Below are positions 24,792-33,460 of a DNA stretch of 64,000 bases, in pieces. The notes under the pieces are model-generated. The model saw only the letters and a list, made by a program, of their open reading frames with translations, searched no databases and was not told where the DNA came from. Positions within the stretch are counted from its first letter, which is position 1. Every line of letters starts with the position of its first letter. The position numbers and the translations under genes are program-made. Source of the DNA: Roseomonas sp. E05. Its GTDB lineage: Bacteria; Pseudomonadota; Alphaproteobacteria; Acetobacterales; Acetobacteraceae. The DNA is taken from NCBI RefSeq assembly GCF_030063475.1, contig NZ_JASIRT010000004.1, positions 212,366 through 276,365 on the forward strand. Reading direction: 5' to 3'.

Positions 24792-26218
24792 GCCCGCCGC
24801 CCCCGCTGCTGCCGCTGGTAGCGGTCCATGAAGGTGCCGCCGGGCTCGGGCGCCGGCAGGTCGCGCCCCTCGGTCCAGCCACCGGCCCCCGGCAGCTTCG
24901 TGAAGGCCCCCTTGCCCCGCCCGAAGCGCGCCAGCGCGCCGATCCCCAGCCGCATCGCCAGCCGGTAGGCCTCCGGCCGCCGCGCCAGCCAGGCCCAGAG
25001 CCGCAGCGCCCGCCGCTGGGTGGGCGGCGTCAGGTGCCGCTCGAACTCCCGCTCCCGCCAGTGCCGCATCAGCTTGGGCAGCGGGATCTTCACCGGGCAG
25101 ACGCTCTCGCAGCGGCCGCAGAAGGTGGAGGCATTCGGCAGGTGCCCCGCCTTGTCCACGCCGACCAGCGCGGGCGTCAGCACGCTGCCCATCGGCCCGG
25201 GATAGACCCAGCCATAGGCATGCCCGCCGGTCACGCCATAGACCGGGCAGTGGTTCATGCAGGCGGCGCAGCGGATGCAGCGCAGCATGTCCTGGAACTC
25301 GGTGCCGACCATGTTGGAGCGGCCATTGTCCACCAGCACCACATGGTATTCCTCCGGCCCGTCCAGGTCGCCCTGCCGCCGCACGCCGGTGGAGAAGGTG
25401 GTGTAGACGGAAAAATCCTGCCCGGTGGCGGAACGTGCCAGCAGCCGCAGCAGCGAGGTGCAGTCCTCCAGCGTCGGCACCACCTTCTCGATGCTGGCCA
25501 GCGCGATATGCACGCGCGGCAGGGTCTGCGTCAGGTCGCCATTGCCCTCATTGGTCACGATCACCGAGGAGCCGGTCTCGGCGATCAGGAAGTTGGCGCC
25601 CGTGATGCCCACATCGGCCGCCAGGAAGCGCGCCCGGAGCCGCCCGCGCGCCTCCTCCAGGATGTCCCGCCGCTGTGCGAAGCTCCGGTCGAAGGGCAGG
25701 TCGATATGCGACTTGCGGAAGGTGTCCTCCCAGTCCTCGCGGTTGAGGTGGAAGGCCGGGCCGATGATGTGGCTCGGCGGCTCCTTGCGGAGCTGCAGGA
25801 TGTACTCGCCGAGGTCGGTCTCCACCGGCTCGATGCCGTTCGCCTCCAGGTGGTCGTTGATCCCGAGTTCCTCGGAGATCATCGACTTGCCCTTGGTCAC
25901 GGTGCGGGCGCCGGCCTTGCGGCAGATCTCCAGCACCGCGGCGCGCGCCTCCTCGGCGGTGGAGCACCAGTGGACATGCCCGCCCGCCGCCTCGACCTTG
26001 GCGGCATAGGCCTCCAGGTAGAAGTCGAGATTCGCCAGGGTGTGGTTCTTGATGTCGCGCCCGGTCTCGCGCAGCCGCTCGAACTCGGGCAGCGCCGCGA
26101 CGGCGCGGCTGCGCTTGGCATGGGCGGAGGGGCCGGACCGGCTCAGCGCCTTCTGCAGGCCGGTATCGGCCAGGGCGCGGGCGGCATTGGCCTTGAAGGC
26201 GGGCGAGGTGACGTGCAC
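24788..26218 (-). CDS. lutB: LutB-type lactate utilisation iron-sulfur protein
   Basis: 476 residues. An N-terminal LUD-like domain (AEEARAAVLEICRKAGARTV, then TKGKSMISEELGIND) is followed by two ferredoxin-type clusters, CIRCAACMNHCPVYG and CGRCESVCPVKIP. The C-terminus is the DUF3390-like tail. It carries electrons in the LutABC L-lactate dehydrogenase system. The start at 26218 gives MHVTSPAFKANAARALADTG, the usual LutB N-terminus. lutC follows with a 4-base overlap. Confidence 0.95.
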   Translation of the reverse strand: MHVTSPAFKANAARALADTGLQKALSRSGPSAHAKRSRAVAALPEFERLRETGRDIKNHTLANLDFYLEAYAAKVEAAGGHVHWCSTAEEARAAVLEICRKAGARTVTKGKSMISEELGINDHLEANGIEPVETDLGEYILQLRKEPPSHIIGPAFHLNREDWEDTFRKSHIDLPFDRSFAQRRDILEEARGRLRARFLAADVGITGANFLIAETGSSVIVTNEGNGDLTQTLPRVHIALASIEKVVPTLEDCTSLLRLLARSATGQDFSVYTTFSTGVRRQGDLDGPEEYHVVLVDNGRSNMVGTEFQDMLRCIRCAACMNHCPVYGVTGGHAYGWVYPGPMGSVLTPALVGVDKAGHLPNASTFCGRCESVCPVKIPLPKLMRHWREREFERHLTPPTQRRALRLWAWLARRPEAYRLAMRLGIGALARFGRGKGAFTKLPGAGGWTEGRDLPAPEPGGTFMDRYQRQQRGRRA

Positions 26219-26332
26219 GGGCGAGAACTCCTCCGGGCGTCACCTGAATGTAGCGGGAACGGCGCGGGCGGAAAGGGGATGACCCTTCCGGCGCGCCCTG
26301 GCGGAGCGGCGGGCGCCGCTCCGCCGGTCACC

Positions 26333-26683
26333 TCAGGGGCGCGTCACCGTGTCCTGCCCCACGTCGCTCTGGCCCTGGATCGGCGAGATGGTGCCGGTGC
26401 CGGCGGTGCGGCCGCCACGGCCGGCGCGGGTGGGCGCCACGCTGTCCTGGCCCTGCACCGGCGAGATGGTGCCGGTGCCGGCGGTCGGCACGCCCGGGGT
26501 GTTGCGGGTGGGCGGCACGCTGTTCATGCCCTGGACCGGCGAGATGGTGCCCGTGCCGGCGGTCGGTGCGCCACTGCCCATCGGTCCGGCGGGCCCGTTC
26601 GCGAGGCCACTGCCGGTCTGCGACTGGCCGCAGGCCGCCAGCATGAGAGCCAGGCCACCGATCAGGGCGAAGGATGTGCGCAT
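26333..26683 (-). CDS. Small lipoprotein with three TAGTGTISPVQG repeats
   Basis: 116 residues. The signal peptide ends in a lipobox (LALMLAACG). The mature part has three repeats of TAGTGTISP(V/I)QG plus a varied spacer, encoded by three near-identical 38-base blocks (26370-26407, 26448-26485, 26526-26563). No known family. The signal peptide and the C-terminal IQGQSDVGQDTVT match the neighbouring gene, so they are paralogues. Confidence 0.75.
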   Translation of the reverse strand: MRTSFALIGGLALMLAACGQSQTGSGLANGPAGPMGSGAPTAGTGTISPVQGMNSVPPTRNTPGVPTAGTGTISPVQGQDSVAPTRAGRGGRTAGTGTISPIQGQSDVGQDTVTRP

Positions 26684-26818
26684 GTGCTTTCTCCGTTGTG
26701 GTGACGCGGGGAAGGCCGCGCCGGCGGAGGACTAAATCCGCCCGATCGGAAAGGTTGCGCCTTTGCATCCGTCAGCTTGGCCGCAGGCCGGGCGGGCGCG
26801 CCAGGCCAAGCCAGGCCC

Positions 26819-27016
26819 TCACCGCCCGGTGACGGTGCTCGGCCCCACGTCGTTCTGGCCCTGGATCGGCGCGATGCTGCTGGTGCTGGAGCCGGTGGTC
26901 GACATTCCGCTGGCCCCGGTCGGTGCCGCGGGCCCGCTTCCGCCACCCGGCCGCATCGGGCCGCAGGCTGCCAGCACGAGGCCGAGGCCGCCGATCAGGG
27001 CATGGGAGATTCGCAT
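26819..27016 (-). CDS. Small lipoprotein, paralogue of the preceding gene
   Basis: 65 residues. MRISHALIGGLGLVLAACG is a lipobox signal nearly identical to that of the 26333-26683 product (MRTSFALIGGLALMLAACG). The end IAPIQGQNDVGPSTVT also matches its neighbour. Between them only a short Gly/Pro/Ser segment remains, so this copy has no repeats. The frame is open further upstream, but the ATG at 27016 is set by the signal peptide. Confidence 0.7.
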   Translation of the reverse strand: MRISHALIGGLGLVLAACGPMRPGGGSGPAAPTGASGMSTTGSSTSSIAPIQGQNDVGPSTVTGR

Positions 27017-27233
27017 GGTCTTTCCCCGCTGTGAGCGCGCTGCAAGGCGCGCCGGATGGAAGGCTGCAATGGATAAGGGGCGGCCTGCCTCCGCCGTCAG
27101 AGCGCCTGCGGAAGGCGGGGCGCCTGCCTGGCAGGCGCCCTCCGAGGCCTTGCCGGCGCGCGGACTGCCTCTTCGCTCCGCCCTTGCGCGCGGCCCCACG
27201 GCTCCGGGCGGGCATGCCGGCCCGCCAGGCGTC

Positions 27234-27563
27234 TCAGCCACCGCTGCCGGAGCCGCCGCTGCCGCCCGAGCTCGAGCCCGAATTGCTGCCGCTGCCCTGG
27301 CCGCCCGGGCTGGGCGTGCCGATGCCGGTGCTGTTCGGGCCGCCGACGCCGGAGCCGGTGCTGGGCGTGCCGCTCTGGCTTCCGGAGGGGTTCAGGGGCA
27401 CGCCGCTGGTGGTGCCGCTTGCCGCGCCCCGGGAGGAGGTGCCGGTGGTCGAAGAGGTGCCCGAGCCGGTGGTCGAAGACGTGCCCGAGCCGGTGGTCTG
27501 GGCAGCGGCGGGCGTGGCCAGGGCCAGTGCAAGGCCGGCGATGAGAGCATAGGACGTGCGCAT
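27234..27563 (-). CDS. Small exported Ser/Thr/Gly-rich protein
   Basis: 109 residues. The signal MRTSYALIAGLALALATPAAA resembles those of the two lipoproteins downstream, but it ends in AxA without a lipobox Cys. The mature 87 residues are almost only Gly, Ser, Thr and Pro (TGSGTSSTTGSGTSSTTGTS), presumably disordered. It forms a cluster of three exported small genes with the two lipoproteins. No function is recognisable. Confidence 0.65.
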   Translation of the reverse strand: MRTSYALIAGLALALATPAAAQTTGSGTSSTTGSGTSSTTGTSSRGAASGTTSGVPLNPSGSQSGTPSTGSGVGGPNSTGIGTPSPGGQGSGSNSGSSSGGSGGSGSGG

Positions 27564-27654
27564 CGGGGTTTTCTCCGTTGGGGCGGCGCGATCTGGTGCC
27601 GCGCCGGTAACGGACTCAAACTTCCGGCGGGGGAAAGGTTCCCCCCGACCGAAA

Positions 27655-30492
27655 TCACCCCCCGCTGGACTCCTCGCCGCCCGGCGGGGTCAGCGCGGCG
27701 AGCAGCGCCGCCCGCAGCGTCGCCAGCTTGCGCTCGTTCTCGATCTTCAGCCCGAACACGTCCTTCACGTAGAACACGTCCACCGCCCGCACGCCGTAGG
27801 TGGTGATGTGGGCCGAGGCGATCTGCACGCCCTGCGCCGAGATGGCGGCGGTGACGTCGTGCAGCAGGCCCGGCCGGTCCCGCCCGTTCAGCTCGATGAC
27901 GGTGTGGGTGTTGCTGGCGAAGTTGTCGATCACCACGCGCCCCGGCACCTGCACCGCGCGCAGCCGCGCCGGCTCGCGCCGCACCTTGCCGATCTCCTGC
28001 ACCAGGTTGAGCCGGCCGGAAAGCGCCTGCTCGATCAGCACGGAAAGCCGTGCCAGCCGGTGCGGCGCGTCCAGCGCGCCGCCCTGCGCGTCCTGCACCC
28101 AGAAGGTGTCGAGCGCCATGCCGTTGGTCATGGTGTGGATGCGCGCGTCCACGATGGTGGCGCCGCCCACCGCCAGCGCGCCCGCGATGCGGCTGAACAG
28201 GCCGGGATGGTCGGAGCAGTAGACCGTCACCTCCGTCACCGCCCGCGCCTCCAGCACGCGGGTGGCGATGGAGAGCGGAATGTCCTGCGCCTCCGCATCG
28301 CGGATCATGGCGGCATGGCGGGCATGGCTCTCCGGGTCGAAGGAGAGCCAGTAGCCGGGATAGCCGAGGCCGAGGAAATGCTCCACCGTCTCCTTCGGCT
28401 GGTCCCGCAGCATGGCGGCGGCGGCCTGCTTGGCGCGTGCCACGCGCACGTCGCGCTCCGGCACGGAGAGCCCGCCGGCCAGCACCTCGGCCACGCGCCA
28501 GTACAGCTCGCGCAGCAGCGTCGCCTTCCAGCCGTTCCACACCTTGGGGCCCACGGCGCGCATGTCCGCCACCGTCAGCACCAGCAGCAGCCGCAGCCGC
28601 TCGGGCGACTGCACGACCTCGGCGATGTCGAGGATGGTCTTGGGGTCGTCGATGTCGCGCTTGAAGGCGGTCTGGCTGACGAGGAGGTGGTTCAGCACCA
28701 GCCAGGAGACGGTCTCGGTCTCCTCCGGGCTGAGGCCGAGGCGCGGGCAGATCTCCAGCGCCAGCCCGGCGCCGAGTTCCGAATGGTCGCCGCCGCGGCC
28801 CTTGGCGATGTCGTGCAGCAGCACCGAGACGTAGAGCGCGCGGCGCGAATGCACCTGGCCGACCAGCTCGCTGGCCACCGGCGCCGCCTCGTCCAGCAGG
28901 CCCGCCTCCAGCTGGTTGAGCACGGCGACCGCCTCGATCGTGTGCTCCTCCACGGTGAAGACGTGGTAGGTGTCGAACTGCATCAGCCCGACGATGCGCG
29001 CCCAGTCCGGGATGAAGCGCGAGAGGAAGCCCACCTCGTTCAGCACGCGGATCCAGCGCGCCGAATCGCGGCCGGTCAGCAGGTCGAGGAACAGCGTGTT
29101 GGCCGTCGGATCGCCGCGCAGGCGCTGCGCCGCGGGGGCGTTGCGGATCAGCGCGCGATAGGCCAGCGGGTGCAGCGCGATCGCGCGGTCCCGCGCCGCG
29201 CGCAGCAGGCGCAGCATGACGACGGGGTCGCTGCCGGCGTCATGGTCGGGCAGGATCAGCAGCTTGCCGTCGGCCACCGCCACCCCCTCGCCGGCCAGCG
29301 CCGGGTCGGGCGCGCGGGTGACGGCGGGCGGGCCGAGCGTCGCGCGCTCGATCGCCGGCTCCAGCAGGCGGGAGAGCCGCACCACGTCCCGCACCGTCAG
29401 GAACAGGTGCTTCATGAAGCGCTCCACCCCGTCCTGCTTGCCGTGGCGGGTATAGCCCATGCGGGCGCCGACCACGGGCTGCAGGTCGAAGGTGAGCCGC
29501 TCCTCGGCGCGGCCGGTGACGTAGTGCAGATGGAAGCGGACGGTCCAGAGAAAGTCCCAGGCGCGCTTGAAGGCGCGCGCCTCGCGCGCCGTCAGCAGCC
29601 CGCCGCCCGGGCTCTCCGGCCCGACCAGCTCGGGCATCCGCTTCACCCCGAAGGCGTAGCGCGCCAGCCAGTACATGGTCTGCACGTCGCGCAGCCCGCC
29701 GCGCCCCTCCTTGATGTGCGGCTCCACCAGATAGGGGCTGTCGCCGTAGCGATGGTGGCGGGCGGTGCGCTCGGCGCGCTTGGCGGTGAGGAACTGGCCC
29801 ACGCCCCAGTCCTGCCGCGCCTGGGCGAAGGCCGTCTCGAAGCGGTCGAAGACGGCGGCATCCCCGGCCAGGAAGCGGCTGTCGAGCAGGGCGGTCTGGA
29901 TGGTGACGTCGGACCGCGCATCCTCCAGGCACTCATGGATGCTGCGGGTGGCGTGGCCGACCTTCAGCCCGAGATCCCAGAGCAGGTAGAGCATGAACTC
30001 CACCGCGCGCCGCCCGCGCGGGCCGAGCGGCGCGTCGGAGAGGAAGAGCAGGTCGATGTCGGAATAGGGCGCCAGCACGCCGCGCCCATAGCCGCCGGTC
30101 GCCGCCAGCACGAAGGGCGGCTCGGCGGCGGCGAAGGGGTTGGTGTCCGCCTCGCCACCCAAGGGCGCGACCTGGGCGGGTGCGACCTGGGCGGGCGCGA
30201 CCTGCGCCAGGGTATAGGCGTGGATGGCAAAGATCAGCCCGTCCGTCAGCTCGCCCAGCATCCGCGCGGCGGTCAGGCCGGAGAGGGCATGCGCCTCGAA
30301 GGCCTCCTGCACGCGGGACTGGATGCGGCCGAGCTGCCGCCGCAGCAGCGTCAGCGCCGCCTCGCGCGGCACCGGCGCGCCGGGCCGGGGGATCAGGTCG
30401 AGGGCGACGTCGGGGAGCGGCCGCATCGGCGCGGCGGAGAGCGCGTCGATGGCAGCGACAGGGGCATCTGGCAGGTCGCCGGAGCTTCTCAT
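27655..30492 (-). CDS. glnD: Bifunctional [protein-PII] uridylyltransferase / uridylyl-removing enzyme
   Basis: 945 residues, full length. It senses glutamine and uridylylates or de-uridylylates PII. The nucleotidyltransferase domain has GGYGRGVLAPYSDIDLLFL. The HD domain has LLHDIAKGRGGDHSELGAG and a preceding VFTVEEHTIEAVAVL. Two ACT domains occupy the C-terminus (CSDHPGLFSRIAGALA and LNGRDRPGLLHDVTAAIS). A short three-fold repeat, AQVAPAQVAPAQVAP, encoded near 30165-30210, sits before the nucleotidyltransferase motif. Its ATG overlaps the mutS stop by 4 bases. Confidence 0.97.
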   Translation of the reverse strand: MRSSGDLPDAPVAAIDALSAAPMRPLPDVALDLIPRPGAPVPREAALTLLRRQLGRIQSRVQEAFEAHALSGLTAARMLGELTDGLIFAIHAYTLAQVAPAQVAPAQVAPLGGEADTNPFAAAEPPFVLAATGGYGRGVLAPYSDIDLLFLSDAPLGPRGRRAVEFMLYLLWDLGLKVGHATRSIHECLEDARSDVTIQTALLDSRFLAGDAAVFDRFETAFAQARQDWGVGQFLTAKRAERTARHHRYGDSPYLVEPHIKEGRGGLRDVQTMYWLARYAFGVKRMPELVGPESPGGGLLTAREARAFKRAWDFLWTVRFHLHYVTGRAEERLTFDLQPVVGARMGYTRHGKQDGVERFMKHLFLTVRDVVRLSRLLEPAIERATLGPPAVTRAPDPALAGEGVAVADGKLLILPDHDAGSDPVVMLRLLRAARDRAIALHPLAYRALIRNAPAAQRLRGDPTANTLFLDLLTGRDSARWIRVLNEVGFLSRFIPDWARIVGLMQFDTYHVFTVEEHTIEAVAVLNQLEAGLLDEAAPVASELVGQVHSRRALYVSVLLHDIAKGRGGDHSELGAGLALEICPRLGLSPEETETVSWLVLNHLLVSQTAFKRDIDDPKTILDIAEVVQSPERLRLLLVLTVADMRAVGPKVWNGWKATLLRELYWRVAEVLAGGLSVPERDVRVARAKQAAAAMLRDQPKETVEHFLGLGYPGYWLSFDPESHARHAAMIRDAEAQDIPLSIATRVLEARAVTEVTVYCSDHPGLFSRIAGALAVGGATIVDARIHTMTNGMALDTFWVQDAQGGALDAPHRLARLSVLIEQALSGRLNLVQEIGKVRREPARLRAVQVPGRVVIDNFASNTHTVIELNGRDRPGLLHDVTAAISAQGVQIASAHITTYGVRAVDVFYVKDVFGLKIENERKLATLRAALLAALTPPGGEESSGG

Positions 30493-33224
30493 TTGGCGGA
30501 TGATACTGCGCTGTGTGCTGCGGCAACAGCTTCGTGAGCCGTTTTGGCGGAATCATTGCCGCCATGCAGCATGCGCAGGCGATAGAGCGCCTCTAGCGCT
30601 TCCCGTGGCGAGAGTGTATCCGGGTCCAGCGCCTCCAGCGCGTGCAGGGCGGGGTGGAATGTGTCCTGCGGTTGTGGCTCGGGCGTCGGGGGCGCGGCGG
30701 CGCGGCCATGGAACAGCGGCAGTTCCTCGGCCAGCGGCTCCAGCCCGCCCGCCCGCTCCTCCAGCGCCGCCAGCACCGCGCCGGCCCGCTGCACCACCGC
30801 GCGCGGCACGCCGGCGAGGCGCGCCACATGCAGCCCCCAGGACTTCTCCGCCGCGCCGGGACCGACCAGGTGCTGGAACACCACCTCGCCGCGATGCTCG
30901 CGCACCTTCATATGCGCCAGCTGCAGCTCCGGCAGCTTGCCCCCGAGCGCCGTCAGCTCATGGAAGTGGGTGGCGAAGACGGCGCGGCAGCGGATGCGGT
31001 CGTGCAGCGCCTCCAGCACGCTCCAGGCGATGGCCAGCCCGTCCCAGGTGGCGGTGCCGCGCCCGACCTCGTCCAGCACCACCAGCGAGCGGGATGTGGC
31101 CTGGTTCAGGATGGCGGCGGTCTCCGTCATCTCCACCATGAAGGTGGAGCGCCCGCCGGCGATGTCGTCCGCCGCGCCGACGCGCGAGAACAGCCGGTCC
31201 ACCAGCCCGATCCGCGCCGCGGCCGCCGGCACAAAGAGCCCGGCCTGGGCCAGCACCACCATGATGGCGTTCTGCCGGAGGAAGGTGGACTTGCCCGCCA
31301 TGTTCGGCCCGGTCAGCAGGCAGAGCCGCTGCCCCGGCGAAAGGTCGGCGTCATTGGGCACGAAGGCCGGCCCGCGGTTGCGCGCCAGCGCCGCCTCGAC
31401 CACGGGGTGGCGCCCCTGGCGGATGCGGAACTCGGGCCGCTCCACCATCTCCGGCCGGCACCAGCCGCCCTCGACGGCGAGCGCCGCGGCGGCGGCGTGG
31501 ATGTCCACTTCCGCCATGGCCGCCGCGGCGGCGTCGATGCCGCGCGCCGCGCGCAGGCAGAGGTCGCGCAGGTGGCGCACCACGGCGGCCTCGCGCCGCG
31601 CCGCCTGCTCGCCGGCGGCGGCCAGCTTGCGGTCCAGCTCGGCCAGTGCGGCGCAGGTGAAGCGGTGCGCATTGGCCATGGTCTGCCGGTGCACCGGCGC
31701 CTGCGGCGTGCCGGCCAGCTTCGGCGGCGGCGCGCGCAGCAGCTTCTCGCCGGCCGCCGCCGGCATCTCGGCGAGAAAGCCGAACTGCTGGTGGTGGCGG
31801 ATCTTCAGGCTGGCCACGCCCCAGGCCTGGGCGAGGTCGAGCTGCATCGCCGCGATGGCGCCGCGCGCGTCGTCGCGCATCCGGCGCAGCGCGTCCAGCT
31901 CGCCGTCATAGCCGGCGGCGACGATGTTGCCGTCCTCCAGCCGCGCCGGCAGTTCGGCGGCCAGCGCGCGCGCCAGCTCGCCGCGCGGCGAGTCCGCCGG
32001 CAGCAGCGCCGCGCGCGCGCCCTCCAGCAGCGCGGGAAGCGGCGCCGCTTCCGTCTGCCCCTGGGCCAGCGCGTCGGCCATCATCTCGGCGCGCTCCAGG
32101 CTGTCGCGGATGGCGGCGAGGTCGCGCGGCGCGAAGCGGTCGAGCGCCAGTCGCGCCAGGGCGCGGGCCATGTCCGGCGCCCCCTTCAGCGCGGCGCGCA
32201 GCCCGGCCGCCAGCGGCGGCGCCTCCAGCAGGGCCTGCACCGCGTCGTGCCGCGCCGCGATCGCCGCCGCCTCGGTCAGCGGCGCGCCCAGCCGCGCGGC
32301 GAGTTCGCGGCAGCCGGCGGCGGTCAGCGTGCGGTCCACCGCCCCGAGCAGGCAGTTGCGCGTCTCGCCGCGCTCGCTCTTCAGGATCTCCAGCGAGCGG
32401 CGGGTGGCGGCGTCCATCCGCAGCGTCGCGCGCCCGCCCTGCGGCTCCGGCGGGCGCAGGCGCGGCGCCGCCTCGCCCTGGGTGCGGCGGACATAGTCGA
32501 GCGCCAGCGCGCAGGCGGCCAGCTCCGCCTCGGTGAAGCTGCCGAACCCCTCCAGCGTGGCCACCTCGAAGAAGCCGGCCAGCCGCCCCGCCGGGTCGCG
32601 CGCCGGCTCCAGGTGGCTGACCCGCTCGGTGAAGGGCCGCAGCGCCGCCAGCTCGGAAAGCTCCTCCGGCACCAGAACCTCGGCGGGATCGAGCCGCGCC
32701 AGCAGCGCGGGCAGCTCGGCCACCGGCAGCGTCTCGCAGGCGAAGGCGCCGGTGGAGAGGTCGGCCCAGGCGGCGCCCCACTCCCCCTCGGCGCGCGCCA
32801 GTGCCAGCAGCCAGGCCGGGCGGGCGCCGTCCAGCAGCGCCTCCTCCGTCACCGTGCCCGGCGTGACCAGCCGCACCACCTCGCGCCGGATGGTCGGCGC
32901 CTTGCGCGCCTTGGCCTGCTCCGGCGTCTCCCGCTGCTCGCAGATGGCGACGCGGAAGCCGTGGCGGATCAGCCGCGCCAGGTAGTTCTCCATGGCGTGC
33001 ACCGGCACGCCCGCCATCGGCACCGGCTCGCCGCGATGCTCGCCCCGGTGGGAGACCGCCAGCCCCAGCGCCTCGCCCGCCCGCGCCGCGTCGTCGAAGA
33101 ACAGCTCGAAGAAGTCGCCCATGCGGAAGAAGACGAGCGCATCCGGATGCGCCTGCTTGGCGGCGAACCACTGCGCGAGGGCCGGCGTCGCGCCCTCGGG
33201 CGAGGGGTAGGGGCGGGAGGTCAT
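30489..33224 (-). CDS. mutS: DNA mismatch repair protein MutS
   Basis: 911 residues. The mismatch-reading Phe-X-Glu motif is F38-x-E40 in MGDFFELF. The ATPase domain has Walker A LTGPNMAGKSTFLRQNA, Walker B SLVVLDEVGRGTATWDG, and the signature STFMVEMTETA. The C-terminal helix-turn-helix region (LHALEALDPDTLSPREALEA) is intact. mutL is not in the window. glnD follows with an ATGA overlap, a standard alphaproteobacterial pair. The upstream gap to the divergent ABC gene is filled by a family A repeat. Confidence 0.97.
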   Translation of the reverse strand: MTSRPYPSPEGATPALAQWFAAKQAHPDALVFFRMGDFFELFFDDAARAGEALGLAVSHRGEHRGEPVPMAGVPVHAMENYLARLIRHGFRVAICEQRETPEQAKARKAPTIRREVVRLVTPGTVTEEALLDGARPAWLLALARAEGEWGAAWADLSTGAFACETLPVAELPALLARLDPAEVLVPEELSELAALRPFTERVSHLEPARDPAGRLAGFFEVATLEGFGSFTEAELAACALALDYVRRTQGEAAPRLRPPEPQGGRATLRMDAATRRSLEILKSERGETRNCLLGAVDRTLTAAGCRELAARLGAPLTEAAAIAARHDAVQALLEAPPLAAGLRAALKGAPDMARALARLALDRFAPRDLAAIRDSLERAEMMADALAQGQTEAAPLPALLEGARAALLPADSPRGELARALAAELPARLEDGNIVAAGYDGELDALRRMRDDARGAIAAMQLDLAQAWGVASLKIRHHQQFGFLAEMPAAAGEKLLRAPPPKLAGTPQAPVHRQTMANAHRFTCAALAELDRKLAAAGEQAARREAAVVRHLRDLCLRAARGIDAAAAAMAEVDIHAAAAALAVEGGWCRPEMVERPEFRIRQGRHPVVEAALARNRGPAFVPNDADLSPGQRLCLLTGPNMAGKSTFLRQNAIMVVLAQAGLFVPAAAARIGLVDRLFSRVGAADDIAGGRSTFMVEMTETAAILNQATSRSLVVLDEVGRGTATWDGLAIAWSVLEALHDRIRCRAVFATHFHELTALGGKLPELQLAHMKVREHRGEVVFQHLVGPGAAEKSWGLHVARLAGVPRAVVQRAGAVLAALEERAGGLEPLAEELPLFHGRAAAPPTPEPQPQDTFHPALHALEALDPDTLSPREALEALYRLRMLHGGNDSAKTAHEAVAAAHSAVSSAK

Positions 33225-33260
33225 CCCCCTTTCCTAGAGCAGGTCACGGCGGCGGGGGAA

Positions 33261-33395
33261 GCAGCGGGGGAGAATGAATTCTCCCCCGCGCCCCCTCTTC
33301 TTTTTTCTGTTCGTTTGGCGTTCCCCTGCGGCCTGGCGCGCGCATGACTGGCAGAAAAAAGATGGGGGTCTGGGGGAATTCATTCCCCCAGCCTT
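33261..33395. repeat. Family A paired intergenic repeat, copy 7
   Basis: Left unit GGGGGAGAATGAATTCTCCCCC, then CCCCCTCTTCTTTTTTCTG. Right unit (33350-33395) GCAGAAAAAAGATGGGGGTCTGGGGGAATTCATTCCCCCAGCCTT. It lies between the starts of two divergent genes, so these elements are not tied to gene ends. A TAGAGCAG fragment reminiscent of family C occurs just before it (33235-33242). Confidence 0.85.
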
Positions 33396-33460
33396 CTTGG
33401 CACCCCGGGGAGAGGCGGGCAGGGTGCGCCCCCAGGAAAGCACCAAGGGGCAAGACCACC

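Noticed and set aside
30165..30210. Tandem repeat in glnD as a sign of a broken gene
   Set aside because: The three 15-base units keep the frame (AQVAP) and all GlnD domains are intact.
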